Below are positions 17,870-28,640 of a stretch of DNA of 64,000 nt, one piece after another. Position numbers and translations under genes: made by a program. The notes beneath the pieces were generated by a model, which had not been told where the DNA came from, made no database searches, and was given only the letters and a program-made list of their open reading frames with translations. The stretch's first letter is position 1. The number at the start of each line of letters is the position of its first letter. The DNA lies in the NCBI GenBank assembly GCA_021298455.1, contig JAJTFR010000002.1, positions 1 through 64,000 of the forward strand, written 5' to 3'. Origin of the DNA: Sphingomonadales bacterium (GTDB taxonomy: Bacteria > Pseudomonadota > Alphaproteobacteria > Sphingomonadales > Sphingomonadaceae).

Positions 17870-19099
17870 ATGAGCACCGAAGTCAAAGTCCCGACACTGG
17901 GTGAATCGATCACCGAAGCAACGCTTGGCCAGTGGCTGAAAAAGCCCGGCGAAACAGTAAAGCTCGACGAACCGATCGCAAGCCTTGAAACCGACAAGGT
18001 CGCAATCGAGGTTGCAAGCCCGGTGGCAGGCATTCTGACCGACCAACTGGTGAAGGAAGGCGATACCGTGAATGTCGACGCAGTCATCGCACTGATCGGC
18101 GATTCGGCTTCGGCTGCAGGCAATGTTCCGGACGCGCCGCGAACCGAAACAGCAAAGTCGGTCGACGAGCAGAAGCTGACACAGGACACCGCACCCGCCG
18201 CCAGCGCCGACCTGACGCTGTCGCCGGCCGTACGCCGCTTGGTGCTCGAACTCGGCATTGATCCGACCAAGGTCAAGGGAAGCGGCAAGGATGGCCGACT
18301 GACCAAGGAAGATGTGCTTGCGGCCGCCAAGGGTAGTTCACCCACCGCGCCGGCAGCGGCCCAGCCGACCGCTGCGCCTGTTGCAGCGGCAGGTGCCGGC
18401 CGTCAGGAAGAACGCATCAAGATGACGCGTCTGCGCCAGACAGTCGCCCGCCGCCTGAAGGACGCGCAAGACACTGCGGCGCTGCTCACCACCTTCAACG
18501 ATGTCGACATGTCGGCGGTGATCGACGCGCGGAACCGTTACAAGGACATGTTCGAAAAGAAGCATGGCGTGCGCCTCGGCTTTATGGGCTTCTTCACCAA
18601 GGCCGCAGCGCTAGCCGCAAAGGACATTCCGGCGGTCAACGCGCGGATCGAAGGCGACGAGATCGTCTATCATAATTATTTCGACGTGTCGGTCGCGGTA
18701 TCCGCGCCTAATGGCCTTGTCGTCCCCGTCATCCGCAATGCCGAAACGATGAGCTTTGCCGAGATCGAAAAGACGATCGGTGATTTCGGCAAGCGCGCCA
18801 AGGATGGAACGCTGACCATGAACGACATGACCGGCGGTACCTTCACCATTTCCAACGGCGGTGTGTTCGGTTCACTGATGTCGACCCCGATCATCAACCC
18901 GCCGCAGTCCGCCGTGCTGGGTCTGCACCGGATCGAGGAACGCCCGGTAGTTCGCGACGGGCAGATTGTAGCACGCCCGATGATGTATCTGGCGCTCAGC
19001 TATGATCATCGTCTAATCGACGGCCGCGAAGCTGTAACCTTCCTGAAAATCATCAAGGAAGCAATTGAAGACCCCACACGCCTGCTGATCGACCTTTAA
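17870..19099 (+). CDS. sucB: Dihydrolipoyllysine-residue succinyltransferase (E2o)
   Basis: 409 residues: one lipoyl domain (about 1-77, E-T-D-K-V with the lipoylated Lys), an Ala/Pro-rich linker, a peripheral subunit-binding domain (about 115-155, L-S-P-A-V-R-R-L), a second linker and the catalytic domain (about 180-409) with the active-site [13 protein letters not shown]. It is the core of the 2-oxoglutarate dehydrogenase complex. AAGGAG precedes the ATG. It lies between sucA and lpdA in one operon. Confidence 0.96.
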   Translation: MSTEVKVPTLGESITEATLGQWLKKPGETVKLDEPIASLETDKVAIEVASPVAGILTDQLVKEGDTVNVDAVIALIGDSASAAGNVPDAPRTETAKSVDEQKLTQDTAPAASADLTLSPAVRRLVLELGIDPTKVKGSGKDGRLTKEDVLAAAKGSSPTAPAAAQPTAAPVAAAGAGRQEERIKMTRLRQTVARRLKDAQDTAALLTTFNDVDMSAVIDARNRYKDMFEKKHGVRLGFMGFFTKAAALAAKDIPAVNARIEGDEIVYHNYFDVSVAVSAPNGLVVPVIRNAETMSFAEIEKTIGDFGKRAKDGTLTMNDMTGGTFTISNGGVFGSLMSTPIINPPQSAVLGLHRIEERPVVRDGQIVARPMMYLALSYDHRLIDGREAVTFLKIIKEAIEDPTRLLIDL

Positions 19100-19111
19100 G
19101 GAGCCGAAACC

Positions 19112-20503
19112 ATGGCTGATTTTGATCTCATCGTTATCGGATCCGGCCCCGGCGGCTATGTGGCCGCAATCCGGGCGGCACAGCTCGGCCTGAAGACCGC
19201 CTGTGTCGAATCGCGCGAAACGCTTGGCGGCACGTGCCTCAATGTCGGCTGCATCCCGTCCAAGGCGATGCTGCATGCATCCGAATATTTCGATGCGGCA
19301 GCCAATGGATCGATGGCGGCAATGGGCGTCAATGTGAAGCCAGAGCTCAACCTAGAAGTCATGCATGGCCAGCGCCGCGACGCAGTGAAAAGCCTGACTG
19401 GCGGCATCGAATTCCTGTTCAAGAAGAACAAGGTCAGCTGGATCAAGGGCCGCGCCGCCTTCACCTCTGCCAACAGCATCGAGGTGGCTGGGCAAAGCTA
19501 TACGGCAGACAATTTCATCATCGCGACGGGTTCGTCGGTTACGCCATTGCCTGGTGTTACCGTCGACAATGACAAGGCGATCATTGTCGATTCGACCGGT
19601 GCGCTCGAACTGCCCAAGGTACCTAACCATATGGTGGTCATCGGCGGCGGCGTGATTGGGCTTGAGCTTGGTTCTGTCTGGCGGCGCCTGGGTGCAAAGG
19701 TGACGGTGGTCGAATATCTCGATCAAATTCTGCCCGGCATGGATGGTGATGTCCGCAAAGAAGCGAACAAGATCTTCAAGAAACAGGGCATTGTCTTCAA
19801 GCTTTCGACCAAGGTGACCGACGTCGAAGTGAAGGGTAAAGTCGCCCTTCTGACCGTCGAACCTGCCGCAGGCGGCACCAGCGAAACGATCGAAGCTGAT
19901 TGCGTACTCGTGTCTATCGGCCGCCGTCCAAACACGGATGGGCTGGCACTCGACAAGGCGGGCCTTTCGGTCAATGCGCGCGGTCAGATCGAAATCGACC
20001 ATGAATTCCGCACAGCCGTTCCGGGCATCTGGGCTGTCGGCGATGTCGTTCCCGGCCCGATGCTTGCGCACAAGGCCGAGGATGAGGGCATTGCCTGCGC
20101 CGAAAATATCGCCGGTCTGACGGGGATCATCAACCATGATGTAATCCCATCGGTCGTCTATACTTGGCCCGAAATCGCCGGCGTCGGCCTGACCGAAGAA
20201 GCCGCCAAGGCCAAAGGCGAGGTGAAGGTCGGGAAATTCCCGATGCTAGCCAACAGCCGCGCCAAGACCAACCATGAACCAGACGGTTTCGTGAAGGTTA
20301 TTGCCGACGCAGCAACCGATCGCGTGCTTGGTGTCTGGTGCATCGCCAGCGTTGCCGGCACGATGATCGCACAGGCGGCGCAGGCGATGGAGTTTGGCGC
20401 AACCTCGGAAGATATAGCCTATACCTGTCATGCGCATCCGACCCATTCGGAAGCGCTGAAGGAAGCGGCGATGGCCGTGCAGGGCAAACCGATCCACATG
20501 TGA
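19112..20503 (+). CDS. lpdA: Dihydrolipoyl dehydrogenase (E3)
   Basis: 463 residues, full length. It has FAD-binding G-S-G-P-G-G-Y-V-A-A near the N-terminus, redox disulfide G-G-T-C-L-N-V-G-C (about 40-48), NAD-binding G-G-G-V-I-G-L-E-L, and the C-terminal H-A-H-P-T-H-S-E with the catalytic His-Glu pair. It reoxidises dihydrolipoamide of E2o. AAGGAG lies before the ATG, 12 bases after sucB. Last gene of the sucDAB-lpd block. Confidence 0.96.
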   Translation: MADFDLIVIGSGPGGYVAAIRAAQLGLKTACVESRETLGGTCLNVGCIPSKAMLHASEYFDAAANGSMAAMGVNVKPELNLEVMHGQRRDAVKSLTGGIEFLFKKNKVSWIKGRAAFTSANSIEVAGQSYTADNFIIATGSSVTPLPGVTVDNDKAIIVDSTGALELPKVPNHMVVIGGGVIGLELGSVWRRLGAKVTVVEYLDQILPGMDGDVRKEANKIFKKQGIVFKLSTKVTDVEVKGKVALLTVEPAAGGTSETIEADCVLVSIGRRPNTDGLALDKAGLSVNARGQIEIDHEFRTAVPGIWAVGDVVPGPMLAHKAEDEGIACAENIAGLTGIINHDVIPSVVYTWPEIAGVGLTEEAAKAKGEVKVGKFPMLANSRAKTNHEPDGFVKVIADAATDRVLGVWCIASVAGTMIAQAAQAMEFGATSEDIAYTCHAHPTHSEALKEAAMAVQGKPIHM

Positions 20504-20507
20504 TCTG

Positions 20508-21134
20508 GTGAACGAAGGCGTCGTCCAGATAGCCCCGGGGCTGATTTCCGCGCTAGACCTGTTTGGCATCGCGCTGTTCGCTGCATCGGGCGCACTGGCC
20601 GCGGCACAACAACGGCAGACGCTTGTTACTTTTGCCTTTTTCGCATTGTTGACAGGTGTTGGCGGCGGAACAGTTCGCGACCTGTTGATTGGCGCGCCGG
20701 TATTCTGGGTTCAGGATTGGCACTTTCCGGCAACCTGCCTTGGCGCCGCATTACTCGTGTGGATGACACCGGCACGGCTCTGGAGCCCGCGTGCGCTTGA
20801 CTGGTTCGACGCGGTGGGCCTTGCCGTCTATTCGGTGTTTGGCGCGTGGAAATCATTGAGCCTTGGCGTAGGTCCGTTACCGGCGATGATGATGGGCGTG
20901 ATCACGGCCTGTGTCGGCGGCGTTATCCGCGACATGCTGGCAGGCATCCCCTCAATCATCCTGCGACCGGAAATCTATGTCACGGCGTCGGCCCTGTCAG
21001 CAGGTCTGTTCGTCCTGCTCTTCTCACTCGACATGCCGTTTTTAATGGCCGCAGCGATTAGTGCAGTAGCCGGGTTCGGCTTGCGTGCGGCAGCAATTTA
21101 CAAGGGGTTGGCCATTCCGGCCTATAAGGGATGA
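20508..21134 (+). CDS. TRIC-type cation channel family membrane protein (YicG/UPF0126)
   Basis: 208 residues, about six or seven transmembrane helices in two repeats. Each repeat carries the family glycine-rich motif: G-V-G-G-G-T-V-R-D-L and C-V-G-G-V-I-R-D-M-L. Family members form homotrimeric K+ channels. GTG start at 20508, five bases after the lpdA stop, so it may be cotranscribed. No partner gene suggests a specific physiological role. Confidence 0.85.
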   Translation: MNEGVVQIAPGLISALDLFGIALFAASGALAAAQQRQTLVTFAFFALLTGVGGGTVRDLLIGAPVFWVQDWHFPATCLGAALLVWMTPARLWSPRALDWFDAVGLAVYSVFGAWKSLSLGVGPLPAMMMGVITACVGGVIRDMLAGIPSIILRPEIYVTASALSAGLFVLLFSLDMPFLMAAAISAVAGFGLRAAAIYKGLAIPAYKG

Positions 21135-21141
21135 TCGACGC

Positions 21142-21336
21142 TTAGGGTGCGATTGCCACTAGCGGGGCTTCGATCACCACCGCCTTGCTTTCATGGCCCT
21201 GAGTCTCGGCACTGGCCGGACGCACAAGGGCGATGCCGGCAATACCAAGCGCAAATCCACCAAACAGGCTGAGGAAAAGATCGGACCGGAAAAATGCAAG
21301 GGTGCGCGTCATCGAAGGGCTCTTATCTTGAGTCAT
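21142..21336 (-). CDS. Small single-pass membrane protein, uncharacterised
   Basis: 64 residues (56 if the ATG at 21312 is used). It has one hydrophobic helix (about residues 18-39, F-L-S-L-F-G-G-F-A-L-G-I-A-G-I-A) followed by R-P-A-S-A and a short polar and then hydrophobic tail; it could be a signal peptide or a membrane anchor. I do not recognise a family. A perfect TTAA-N7-TTAA site lies about 53 bases upstream of the start, which supports it being a real, cell-cycle-controlled gene. Convergent with the TRIC gene. Confidence 0.6.
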   Translation of the reverse strand: MTQDKSPSMTRTLAFFRSDLFLSLFGGFALGIAGIALVRPASAETQGHESKAVVIEAPLVAIAP

Positions 21337-21388
21337 TTTACAAGATCGCCGCTACAGCGACCCTGAACCAACCTCAACATGGCGACGG

Positions 21389-21403
21389 TTAAACACTGAT
21401 TAA
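21389..21403. promoter_or_regulatory. CtrA-type binding site (TTAA-N7-TTAA)
   Basis: Exact TTAA (21389-21392), seven bases, TTAA (21400-21403); a further TTAA follows six bases later. It lies between the aspartate aminotransferase 3' end and the small membrane-protein gene, about 53 bases from that start. It matches the CtrA consensus half-site spacing known from Caulobacter. Confidence 0.55.
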
Positions 21404-21420
21404 CAGCCGTTAATTTGCGA

Positions 21421-22674
<1,254 letters not shown>

Positions 22675-22692
22675 CTATCGCGCGTTCGAAAA

Positions 22693-24462
22693 TTACGCAA
22701 CCCGTTTGGCCGGAAGCAGGCCGCGCAGGCTGTTTCCGACGAAGAAACCGGCCATCAGATCGGTCACCGAAAGTTCCGCCTCAATTGCCTCGCCTGATTC
22801 GATCAAGGCACGCCGCAACACCGAAGGGAGTAGACCGTTAGAAAGCGGCGGGGTGAGCAACTTACCATCCCGTTCCACAAACACAGCTGTGAAGCTGCCT
22901 TCGGTGAGCTGTCCCTTGGGATCGGCAAAAACAACTTCATCAGCACCTGAGGCTAGCCGCGCTTCATCGTAAAAAGCCCGATCGGTCGTCTTGTGCCGCA
23001 AACGGAAATCACCTTGGTCGACCGGCATCGGCACCACCGCCACACGAAGAGCCGTTTCAGATATAACTGGGGCGGCGGTTATAGCGATGGCCAGCGTGCC
23101 GTTGCGTGAGGCAAGCAGGCGCGCCTTGGCATCGGCATCGAGATGGAAAACCGCCGCATGCAGCCGATTGCGGGCTTCGTGCCGGTCAAATTCAAAACCA
23201 AGCGCCCGCGCACTTTCCTTCATCCGTTCCAGATGCAGTTCAAGCCGCAGCAAACCCTTGGCCGGTTCGAAGCGCATGGTCTCGATAAGATCGAAGTCCC
23301 GCCGTTGCACCCGTGCAAATTCCCCCTTGGCCAGACACTCCGCCCATTCCGCCGCCATAACGGAATCTGCAACGATACCTGACCCAAGCCCGAGAGAAGC
23401 CCGCTTGCGATCCTCATTCAAGTGAAAAGTGCGTATTGCCACGTTGAACGCAGCGTCGCCCGATGGATCCATCCGCCCGATTGAACCACAATAAATACCG
23501 CGCGGGGCAGTTTCGACCTCTGAAATAATCTCCATGGCACGGATTTTCGGCGCACCGGTAATCGAACCGCACGGATAAATGGCGCTGAGGAGATCGATCG
23601 CGTCCTTGTCGGGATCAAGATCAGCTGTGACGGTCGAGATCATCTGGTGCACGGTCGGATAGCTTTCGATCGCAAACAAATTAGGTACAGAGACCGAGGC
23701 GGGTAGCGCAACGCGCGAAAGATCGTTGCGCAGCAGATCAACAATCATCAGATTTTCGGCGCGCTGCTTTGGGTCTTCACGCAATTCAAGAGCGAGACGC
23801 TCATCCGCCGCGGCATTGCGCCCGCGCTTGGCGGTACCCTTCATCGGCTTGGCTGTCACCCGGCCGTGCTGCAGCGCAAAGAACAGTTCGGGCGAAAAGG
23901 AAAGGAACCAATCTTCACCCGTCCAGACAATACCGCCATAACCCGCTGCCGCACGGGGCCGGATGGCAGCATATAACGCCAGCGGATCGCCAGCATAGCA
24001 TGCTTCGGCCCGGAAGGTGAGGTTGGCCTGATAGATATCACCAGCCGCGATATAGTTTTCGACCGCATCAAAGGCCGATCCATAATCGCCGCGTGTCACT
24101 TTTGGCTGCACAGGGCCCAACCACGCCCCGGCAGGATCCGGGAACAGCCCGGCCACCGCCGCGCTGTCTATTTCATGGTATCGTTCAAAAATACCAAACC
24201 AGATCAACGGTGTATGCGGCAGCCTTGCCTGCAAATGAGCGGCAAGTTTGGATTCCAGTGCAAAGCCCGCTTCATAAGCGAGATAGCCTGCAACATGGTG
24301 CCCGGCACGCTGCGCTGCGCGAGCGGCGGCGAGCACGGAATCAACATTTTCGGGCCGGCGGGCGCACAGAATCTCAATAGGATCACTGTACAGCCGCGCC
24401 GGAGAGGCATCCGCAACGCGGGCATCGTCGAGCAGGACAAAAGGCGTCGCGGGATCGATCAT
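22693..24462 (-). CDS. pabB: Bifunctional aminodeoxychorismate synthase component I / 4-amino-4-deoxychorismate lyase
   Basis: 589 residues, a natural PabB-PabC fusion. The N-terminal two thirds (about 1-385) are the chorismate-binding domain, with K-P-M-K-G-T-A-K-R-G, N-L-M-I-V-D-L-L-R-N-D, P-C-G-S-I-T-G-A-P-K and G-L-G-S-G-I-V-A-D-S. The C-terminal third (about 390-589) is a fold-type-IV PLP lyase ending with L-T-E-G-S-F-T-A-V-F and L-P-S-V-L-R. Together with a PabA glutaminase elsewhere it makes p-aminobenzoate for folate. The order and fusion are common in proteobacteria. Confidence 0.92.
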   Translation of the reverse strand: MIDPATPFVLLDDARVADASPARLYSDPIEILCARRPENVDSVLAAARAAQRAGHHVAGYLAYEAGFALESKLAAHLQARLPHTPLIWFGIFERYHEIDSAAVAGLFPDPAGAWLGPVQPKVTRGDYGSAFDAVENYIAAGDIYQANLTFRAEACYAGDPLALYAAIRPRAAAGYGGIVWTGEDWFLSFSPELFFALQHGRVTAKPMKGTAKRGRNAAADERLALELREDPKQRAENLMIVDLLRNDLSRVALPASVSVPNLFAIESYPTVHQMISTVTADLDPDKDAIDLLSAIYPCGSITGAPKIRAMEIISEVETAPRGIYCGSIGRMDPSGDAAFNVAIRTFHLNEDRKRASLGLGSGIVADSVMAAEWAECLAKGEFARVQRRDFDLIETMRFEPAKGLLRLELHLERMKESARALGFEFDRHEARNRLHAAVFHLDADAKARLLASRNGTLAIAITAAPVISETALRVAVVPMPVDQGDFRLRHKTTDRAFYDEARLASGADEVVFADPKGQLTEGSFTAVFVERDGKLLTPPLSNGLLPSVLRRALIESGEAIEAELSVTDLMAGFFVGNSLRGLLPAKRVA

Positions 24463-24504
24463 CGTGTCTCGCTATAACGTTATGCTGTACAAGGGAAAGC
24501 GGCG

Positions 24505-24578
24505 TGGAGCGGGTGAGGGGAATCGAACCCCCGTCGTCAGCTTGGGAAGCTGCTGCTCTACCATTGAGCTACACCCGC
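24505..24578 (-). tRNA. tRNA-Gly (anticodon CCC)
   Basis: Full cloverleaf on the minus strand: acceptor GCGGGTG/CACCCGC, D stem GCTC/GAGC, anticodon loop TTCCCAA (anticodon CCC), T loop TTCGATT with GGGGG/CCCCT stem, and encoded CCA. The outer anticodon-stem pair 27-43 is G-A, which I recall in other alphaproteobacterial tRNA-Gly(CCC). Lies between pabB and mobA. Confidence 0.95.
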
Positions 24579-24624
24579 GATTCGCAACGCCTCTTAAGCC
24601 GACTCTGTGCGCAGTGCCAATATC

Positions 24625-25134
24625 CTAAACCAGATCGGACGGCTGGTTGATGTTGCGCAGCGGAAGCTGCAACCGAATCCGCCGCGCGCCGCTATAGTCG
24701 ACGAAGGCGTAAACCGAATGGCGGTCACTGCTGTCAAGCCAGTGCAGCAATTGGTCGGCCATGGCTGCGGGCCAGATGCCGACGAGCGGCAAATCCTCGA
24801 CAATTGCAGGCGCAGCACCCAATTGCGGTCCCAGATCGACCGGAAGACCGAGAATGTCGCATCCGCTGCTGAGAACGGCATCATAGCCATAGCGCCTGGC
24901 ATGATCGAGCGCGCCTGCCAGACCGGCGAGCGGCCCCATGCCCGGCCGGGGAAGATCGGCAACTGTTTCCATATCGGGCCAATCGCGCCCCGCGACAACC
25001 AACCCGTCAACCTGTGGGAGCAGCGCAGCAGCGACATGGTCGATCAGCCTGCGCCCGTCATATTCTGCGAGCGCTTTGTCCGATCCAAAACGGCGCGATT
25101 GCCCGCCGGCAAGAATCGCGCCCAATATCTTCAT
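24625..25134 (-). CDS. mobA: Molybdenum cofactor guanylyltransferase
   Basis: 169 residues from the ATG at 25134, chosen over a GTG at 25155. The family N-terminal nucleotide loop I-L-A-G-G-Q-S-R-R-F-G-S-D-K-A-L is intact, and S-G-C-D-I is the metal-binding Asp region. It transfers GMP to molybdopterin to form bis-MGD cofactor used by DMSO-reductase-family enzymes. The ATG overlaps the fghA stop (ATGA). No other molybdenum gene is near. It is on the short side for the family. Confidence 0.88.
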   Translation of the reverse strand: MKILGAILAGGQSRRFGSDKALAEYDGRRLIDHVAAALLPQVDGLVVAGRDWPDMETVADLPRPGMGPLAGLAGALDHARRYGYDAVLSSGCDILGLPVDLGPQLGAAPAIVEDLPLVGIWPAAMADQLLHWLDSSDRHSVYAFVDYSGARRIRLQLPLRNINQPSDLV

Positions 25135-25973
25135 GCAAGCCGTTCGGCATGCCACGCCAGATGCTCGGCCATGAAAGTCGATATGAAATAATAGCTGTGA
25201 TCATAGCCGGGCTGCATCCGGATCGTCGCCTTTTGTCCTGCGGCTGAGCAAACCTCCTCGAGCAAATGGGTTTTCAGCTGTTCGGCAAGGAAATTGTCGG
25301 CTTCGCCCTGATCGACCAACAGGTCAGGAAGCCGCGCACCCGATTCAATCAGCGCGCAGGCATCATAATCCGCCCATCCGGTAGAATCGGATCCCAGATA
25401 ACCGCCCAGCGCCTTTTGACCCCAGGGGACCTGGCTTGGTGCAACAATCGGAGCAAAAGCCGAGGTTGCGCGGAAACGTCCGGGATTGCGGAGCGCAATT
25501 GTGAGCGCGCCATGCCCGCCCATCGAATGGCCCATAATGCCCTGCCGGTCCATATCGACCGGAAAATGCTCCGCGACCAGCCGGGGCAGTTCATGCTCGA
25601 TATAGCTGCGCATCCGGTAATGCCGGTCGAACGGCGCAGCGGTGGCATCGACATAAAAGCCGGCACCAAGCCCGAAATCATAGGCGCCCTCTGCATCGTC
25701 GGGCACGTCCTCGCCCCGGGGGCTGGTATCAGGCGCGACAAAAATCAGACCAAGTTCAGCGCAAGCACGGCGAAACTCACCCTTTTCGGTCACATTAGCA
25801 TGGGTACAGGTCAAGCCGGACAGATACCAGACCACCGGAAGTTTTGCGCCCGGTGCATGATCGGGAACAAAAACCGAGAAAGTCATGTCGGTTCCGGTTT
25901 CCGAAGAAGCGTGGCGATAAACGCCCTGAACGCCACTGAAGGCGCGGTTGGTGGATAATGTTTCAATGCTCAT
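25131..25973 (-). CDS. fghA: S-formylglutathione hydrolase
   Basis: 280 residues from the ATG at 25973, giving the family N-terminus M-S-I-E-T-L-S. Esterase-D motifs: Y-L-S-G-L-T-C-T-H, the nucleophile elbow G-H-S-M-G-G-H-G-A-L, D-Q-G-E-A-D and Y-D-H-S-Y-Y-F with the catalytic His. It hydrolyses S-formylglutathione to formate and glutathione in formaldehyde detoxification. The usual partner adhC (glutathione-dependent formaldehyde dehydrogenase) is not adjacent. Coupled to mobA by a four-base overlap. Confidence 0.93.
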   Translation of the reverse strand: MSIETLSTNRAFSGVQGVYRHASSETGTDMTFSVFVPDHAPGAKLPVVWYLSGLTCTHANVTEKGEFRRACAELGLIFVAPDTSPRGEDVPDDAEGAYDFGLGAGFYVDATAAPFDRHYRMRSYIEHELPRLVAEHFPVDMDRQGIMGHSMGGHGALTIALRNPGRFRATSAFAPIVAPSQVPWGQKALGGYLGSDSTGWADYDACALIESGARLPDLLVDQGEADNFLAEQLKTHLLEEVCSAAGQKATIRMQPGYDHSYYFISTFMAEHLAWHAERLA

Positions 25974-26018
25974 GGTTGCTGCCAAAGCGGCTTCTACTTC
26001 AAAGGTCAAGCTATGCGC

Positions 26019-28607
26019 TTATTCGCTAGCAGCAATTCGCGTCGCCGGCTTCAGTTGAACCGTTCCCATATCGACAGTTGGCTTAGCCCGGTCGAGCCGC
26101 ACCGGAACGGCAATTTCCGACTGAACGCCAACGATATTTGCCCCCATTGCCCCGACACGCAGACGATATTGCCCATAGGGCACACGTTCAAAGAGGAAGA
26201 AACCGTCATATTCGCTGCGGGTTGATCGAATCATACGCCCTGCAGCATCGAGCAATTCCACATCAAGGCCGCCCATGATCTTGCCACCTTCACGCACCAG
26301 ATAGCCACTAACCTCCCCTGCGGCCACAAGCGGCAGTTCAACGACAATCGCAACACCAGGGCGCGGGGTAACTACCACACCGCTCGACGCCGGCTGGACA
26401 TAAGGATCGGGCAGGCTATCCGCGTCGATCCCGACAAGAATGGGAACATAGGGTTGGCCGTCGGCATTCAGATCCTGATAAACCAGTACGGCTGCCTGCC
26501 CGCTGGAAGCCAGCTTTTCAGACGACATATGGAAACCGCCGCCATTGGGGTTCGGCCCCAGGCTGAACGCAAGACTCATTTGTGCCGCAACCGATCCATC
26601 GGTCGCAGCAGTAAGCTGCCCGGTCAGCGCAAACTTCTCGAACTGGCGCGTATAGCCAAAGCCGAGCCGCCCGCGGCGGTTCAGCGCTTCATAACCCAGT
26701 TCAGCCCGCCAATTGGCCTTATCGTCCGAACGCCATTCGGCCGTGAGCCGCGATTCCTTGAAGCCGGCAGCACCCATCACGCCAAAACGCGCTTCGCCGC
26801 GCAGGCGCAAGCCGCCCGCACGACCGCTCAGGCGGAGTGCGACATCGAGGCGCGACGGCGGATCACTGCCAAAGGCAAATTTCATCTGTTCCCAGATCAC
26901 ATCGGTCGTTGCCGTCATGCCACCAATGTTGAAAGACGTGCGCGCCTTGGCTTCAATCGAACTATTGCCATTGTGCGATTGTCGATAGGTAGCGTCAAAT
27001 CCATAAGGTATTGATCTAGAACCAATTTTAATAGTGTGATCGAAAGATGCCATATGTTCGGCGCGCAGCCCGGGCAGATACTGCTCACTGCGGAAACCGC
27101 CAAACAGCCAGATGGATTGCGCGCCAATCATCGCTGGGCCGATTTGCGCCAGCATCTGGCCACGCAGCGCGCTGCCGCCGCGAATATCAGCTGCCGCCGC
27201 TATCTCGACCAGCGAAGGGCCAATGGCGCGCCGCATCATGGCCTCGGCATAGCTGTCGCGCCGGCCTTCATAGACCGAAGTTAGTGCCGACAACCCGACC
27301 GACATGCGGGCATCAATACCCCGTTCGAATCCGAACCCGGCACGCCAACCATTAAAGGGCTGCGCATCGCTCGATCCGAGGTTGACGAGGTCGCGGCCGG
27401 CATCCTGGATACCGGCCCAGTAATAGGTTTCGCGTGGCGGGATCGAATTGGGGCCGACCGGAATCATCCGCACATCCCGTTTGATCTGCCCTTGTGGGCC
27501 GTAAAGAACGACTTCAAGGCGATTCTGGCCGTACAACAGCGGCACATCGAGAAACTCGTAGCGACCGTCACCGCGGCTCTGGAAATAGCCGATCAGCTGA
27601 TCATTGCGGTAAAGCTCGGCCTCCCAACCATCGGGCAATTCGCCGCGAAAGCTGGTTCGGTCGAAATTGTCGGGGCGGGTCAGCGGGCGGTTGGTGACAT
27701 ACAGCCCGCGCCCGGGGGTTGATCGGCTGCCGATGAACGAACTGGGCAACGAAACGTCGCCCACCCCGAAATGTGTGGCGTTGAGCGGCCCGAGCAGTCC
27801 ACCCTCGGCGCTGGTGCGATAAGCGCGAACCCGAAAGCTTTCAGGTGTTCCCTGATCATTTGACGACAATCGTGCATCAAACGCCGCACGGGCGATTTCA
27901 CCTGCAACAAAGATATCATAGCGGCCGTTAAGCGCGGTCGGGCGTCCCTTTTCCCGCTGAACTCCCGCTGACGCCACGACGTCGACCGACGGTGTTCGCC
28001 AAAAACGATAAGGATCCTTGGCCTGGGGCAGGCTACGCAGGTCGAATGTGGCGGTGGGGCGCACCCGTGCGGCCCGATCTTTCCGTTCTTCTGCAAGTTC
28101 GAATGGCAATTTGCGATCGGCAGCAACCACCAACAGTGCGTCATTCAGCGCCGGGGTCAACGTCACATCGAGCCAGCGGCCCAGCGCACGCGTATCGACG
28201 CACCAGCCTTCCGGCGTGTCACGAATGTCGGCTGCACCCAAAGATGCAGATTTGTTCATGATTTGTACTCTTCCACTGTCGCGGTCGAGGGTGAAAGTGC
28301 GGCTTTCCTCAAATAACCAGCCAGTTGCGCGGCGCGACTTTTTATCGAGGCGCACCGGAAGGTCGAACGCAATGATGATGTCCGCAAAATCTACACATAT
28401 TCCATTATCGGTCTGATAGCCGCGCACGCCATCACCGACGCGAAACCGCCCGACGCGGACATCAAGCAAAAGCTGGTCATCATCATTGGCAGTCCAGCGT
28501 ACCGCTCCATCGGCTGCACGCGCTGAAGCCACCGGTACCGCAAAGGTGCCGGTGGCAAGTACGATGGCCAATAGACCTCGCCAAAATATGGGCAGGAAGC
28601 GCCACAT
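26019..28607 (-). CDS. Usher-like outer-membrane protein of a chaperone-usher type cluster
   Basis: 862 residues from the ATG at 28607; a TTG at 28622 is less likely. Signal peptide about 1-30. N-terminal domain with two cysteines (G-I-C-V-D-F and G-W-C-V-D), a repeated-strand middle with G-R-Y-E-F-L-D-V-P-L-L-Y-G-Q-N, a long alternating-strand barrel-like region, and a C-terminal carboxypeptidase-regulatory-like beta domain (Y-D-G-F-F-L-F-E-R-V-P-Y-G-Q-Y-R-L). It is not a FimD/PapC look-alike, but size, export signal and neighbours (chaperone, pilin) argue for the usher of an alternative pilus system. Role inferred from context. Confidence 0.7.
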   Translation of the reverse strand: MWRFLPIFWRGLLAIVLATGTFAVPVASARAADGAVRWTANDDDQLLLDVRVGRFRVGDGVRGYQTDNGICVDFADIIIAFDLPVRLDKKSRRATGWLFEESRTFTLDRDSGRVQIMNKSASLGAADIRDTPEGWCVDTRALGRWLDVTLTPALNDALLVVAADRKLPFELAEERKDRAARVRPTATFDLRSLPQAKDPYRFWRTPSVDVVASAGVQREKGRPTALNGRYDIFVAGEIARAAFDARLSSNDQGTPESFRVRAYRTSAEGGLLGPLNATHFGVGDVSLPSSFIGSRSTPGRGLYVTNRPLTRPDNFDRTSFRGELPDGWEAELYRNDQLIGYFQSRGDGRYEFLDVPLLYGQNRLEVVLYGPQGQIKRDVRMIPVGPNSIPPRETYYWAGIQDAGRDLVNLGSSDAQPFNGWRAGFGFERGIDARMSVGLSALTSVYEGRRDSYAEAMMRRAIGPSLVEIAAAADIRGGSALRGQMLAQIGPAMIGAQSIWLFGGFRSEQYLPGLRAEHMASFDHTIKIGSRSIPYGFDATYRQSHNGNSSIEAKARTSFNIGGMTATTDVIWEQMKFAFGSDPPSRLDVALRLSGRAGGLRLRGEARFGVMGAAGFKESRLTAEWRSDDKANWRAELGYEALNRRGRLGFGYTRQFEKFALTGQLTAATDGSVAAQMSLAFSLGPNPNGGGFHMSSEKLASSGQAAVLVYQDLNADGQPYVPILVGIDADSLPDPYVQPASSGVVVTPRPGVAIVVELPLVAAGEVSGYLVREGGKIMGGLDVELLDAAGRMIRSTRSEYDGFFLFERVPYGQYRLRVGAMGANIVGVQSEIAVPVRLDRAKPTVDMGTVQLKPATRIAASE

Positions 28608-28640
28608 GAGGATTGCTGCCAATCGGCGGGTGCCGAGGAG

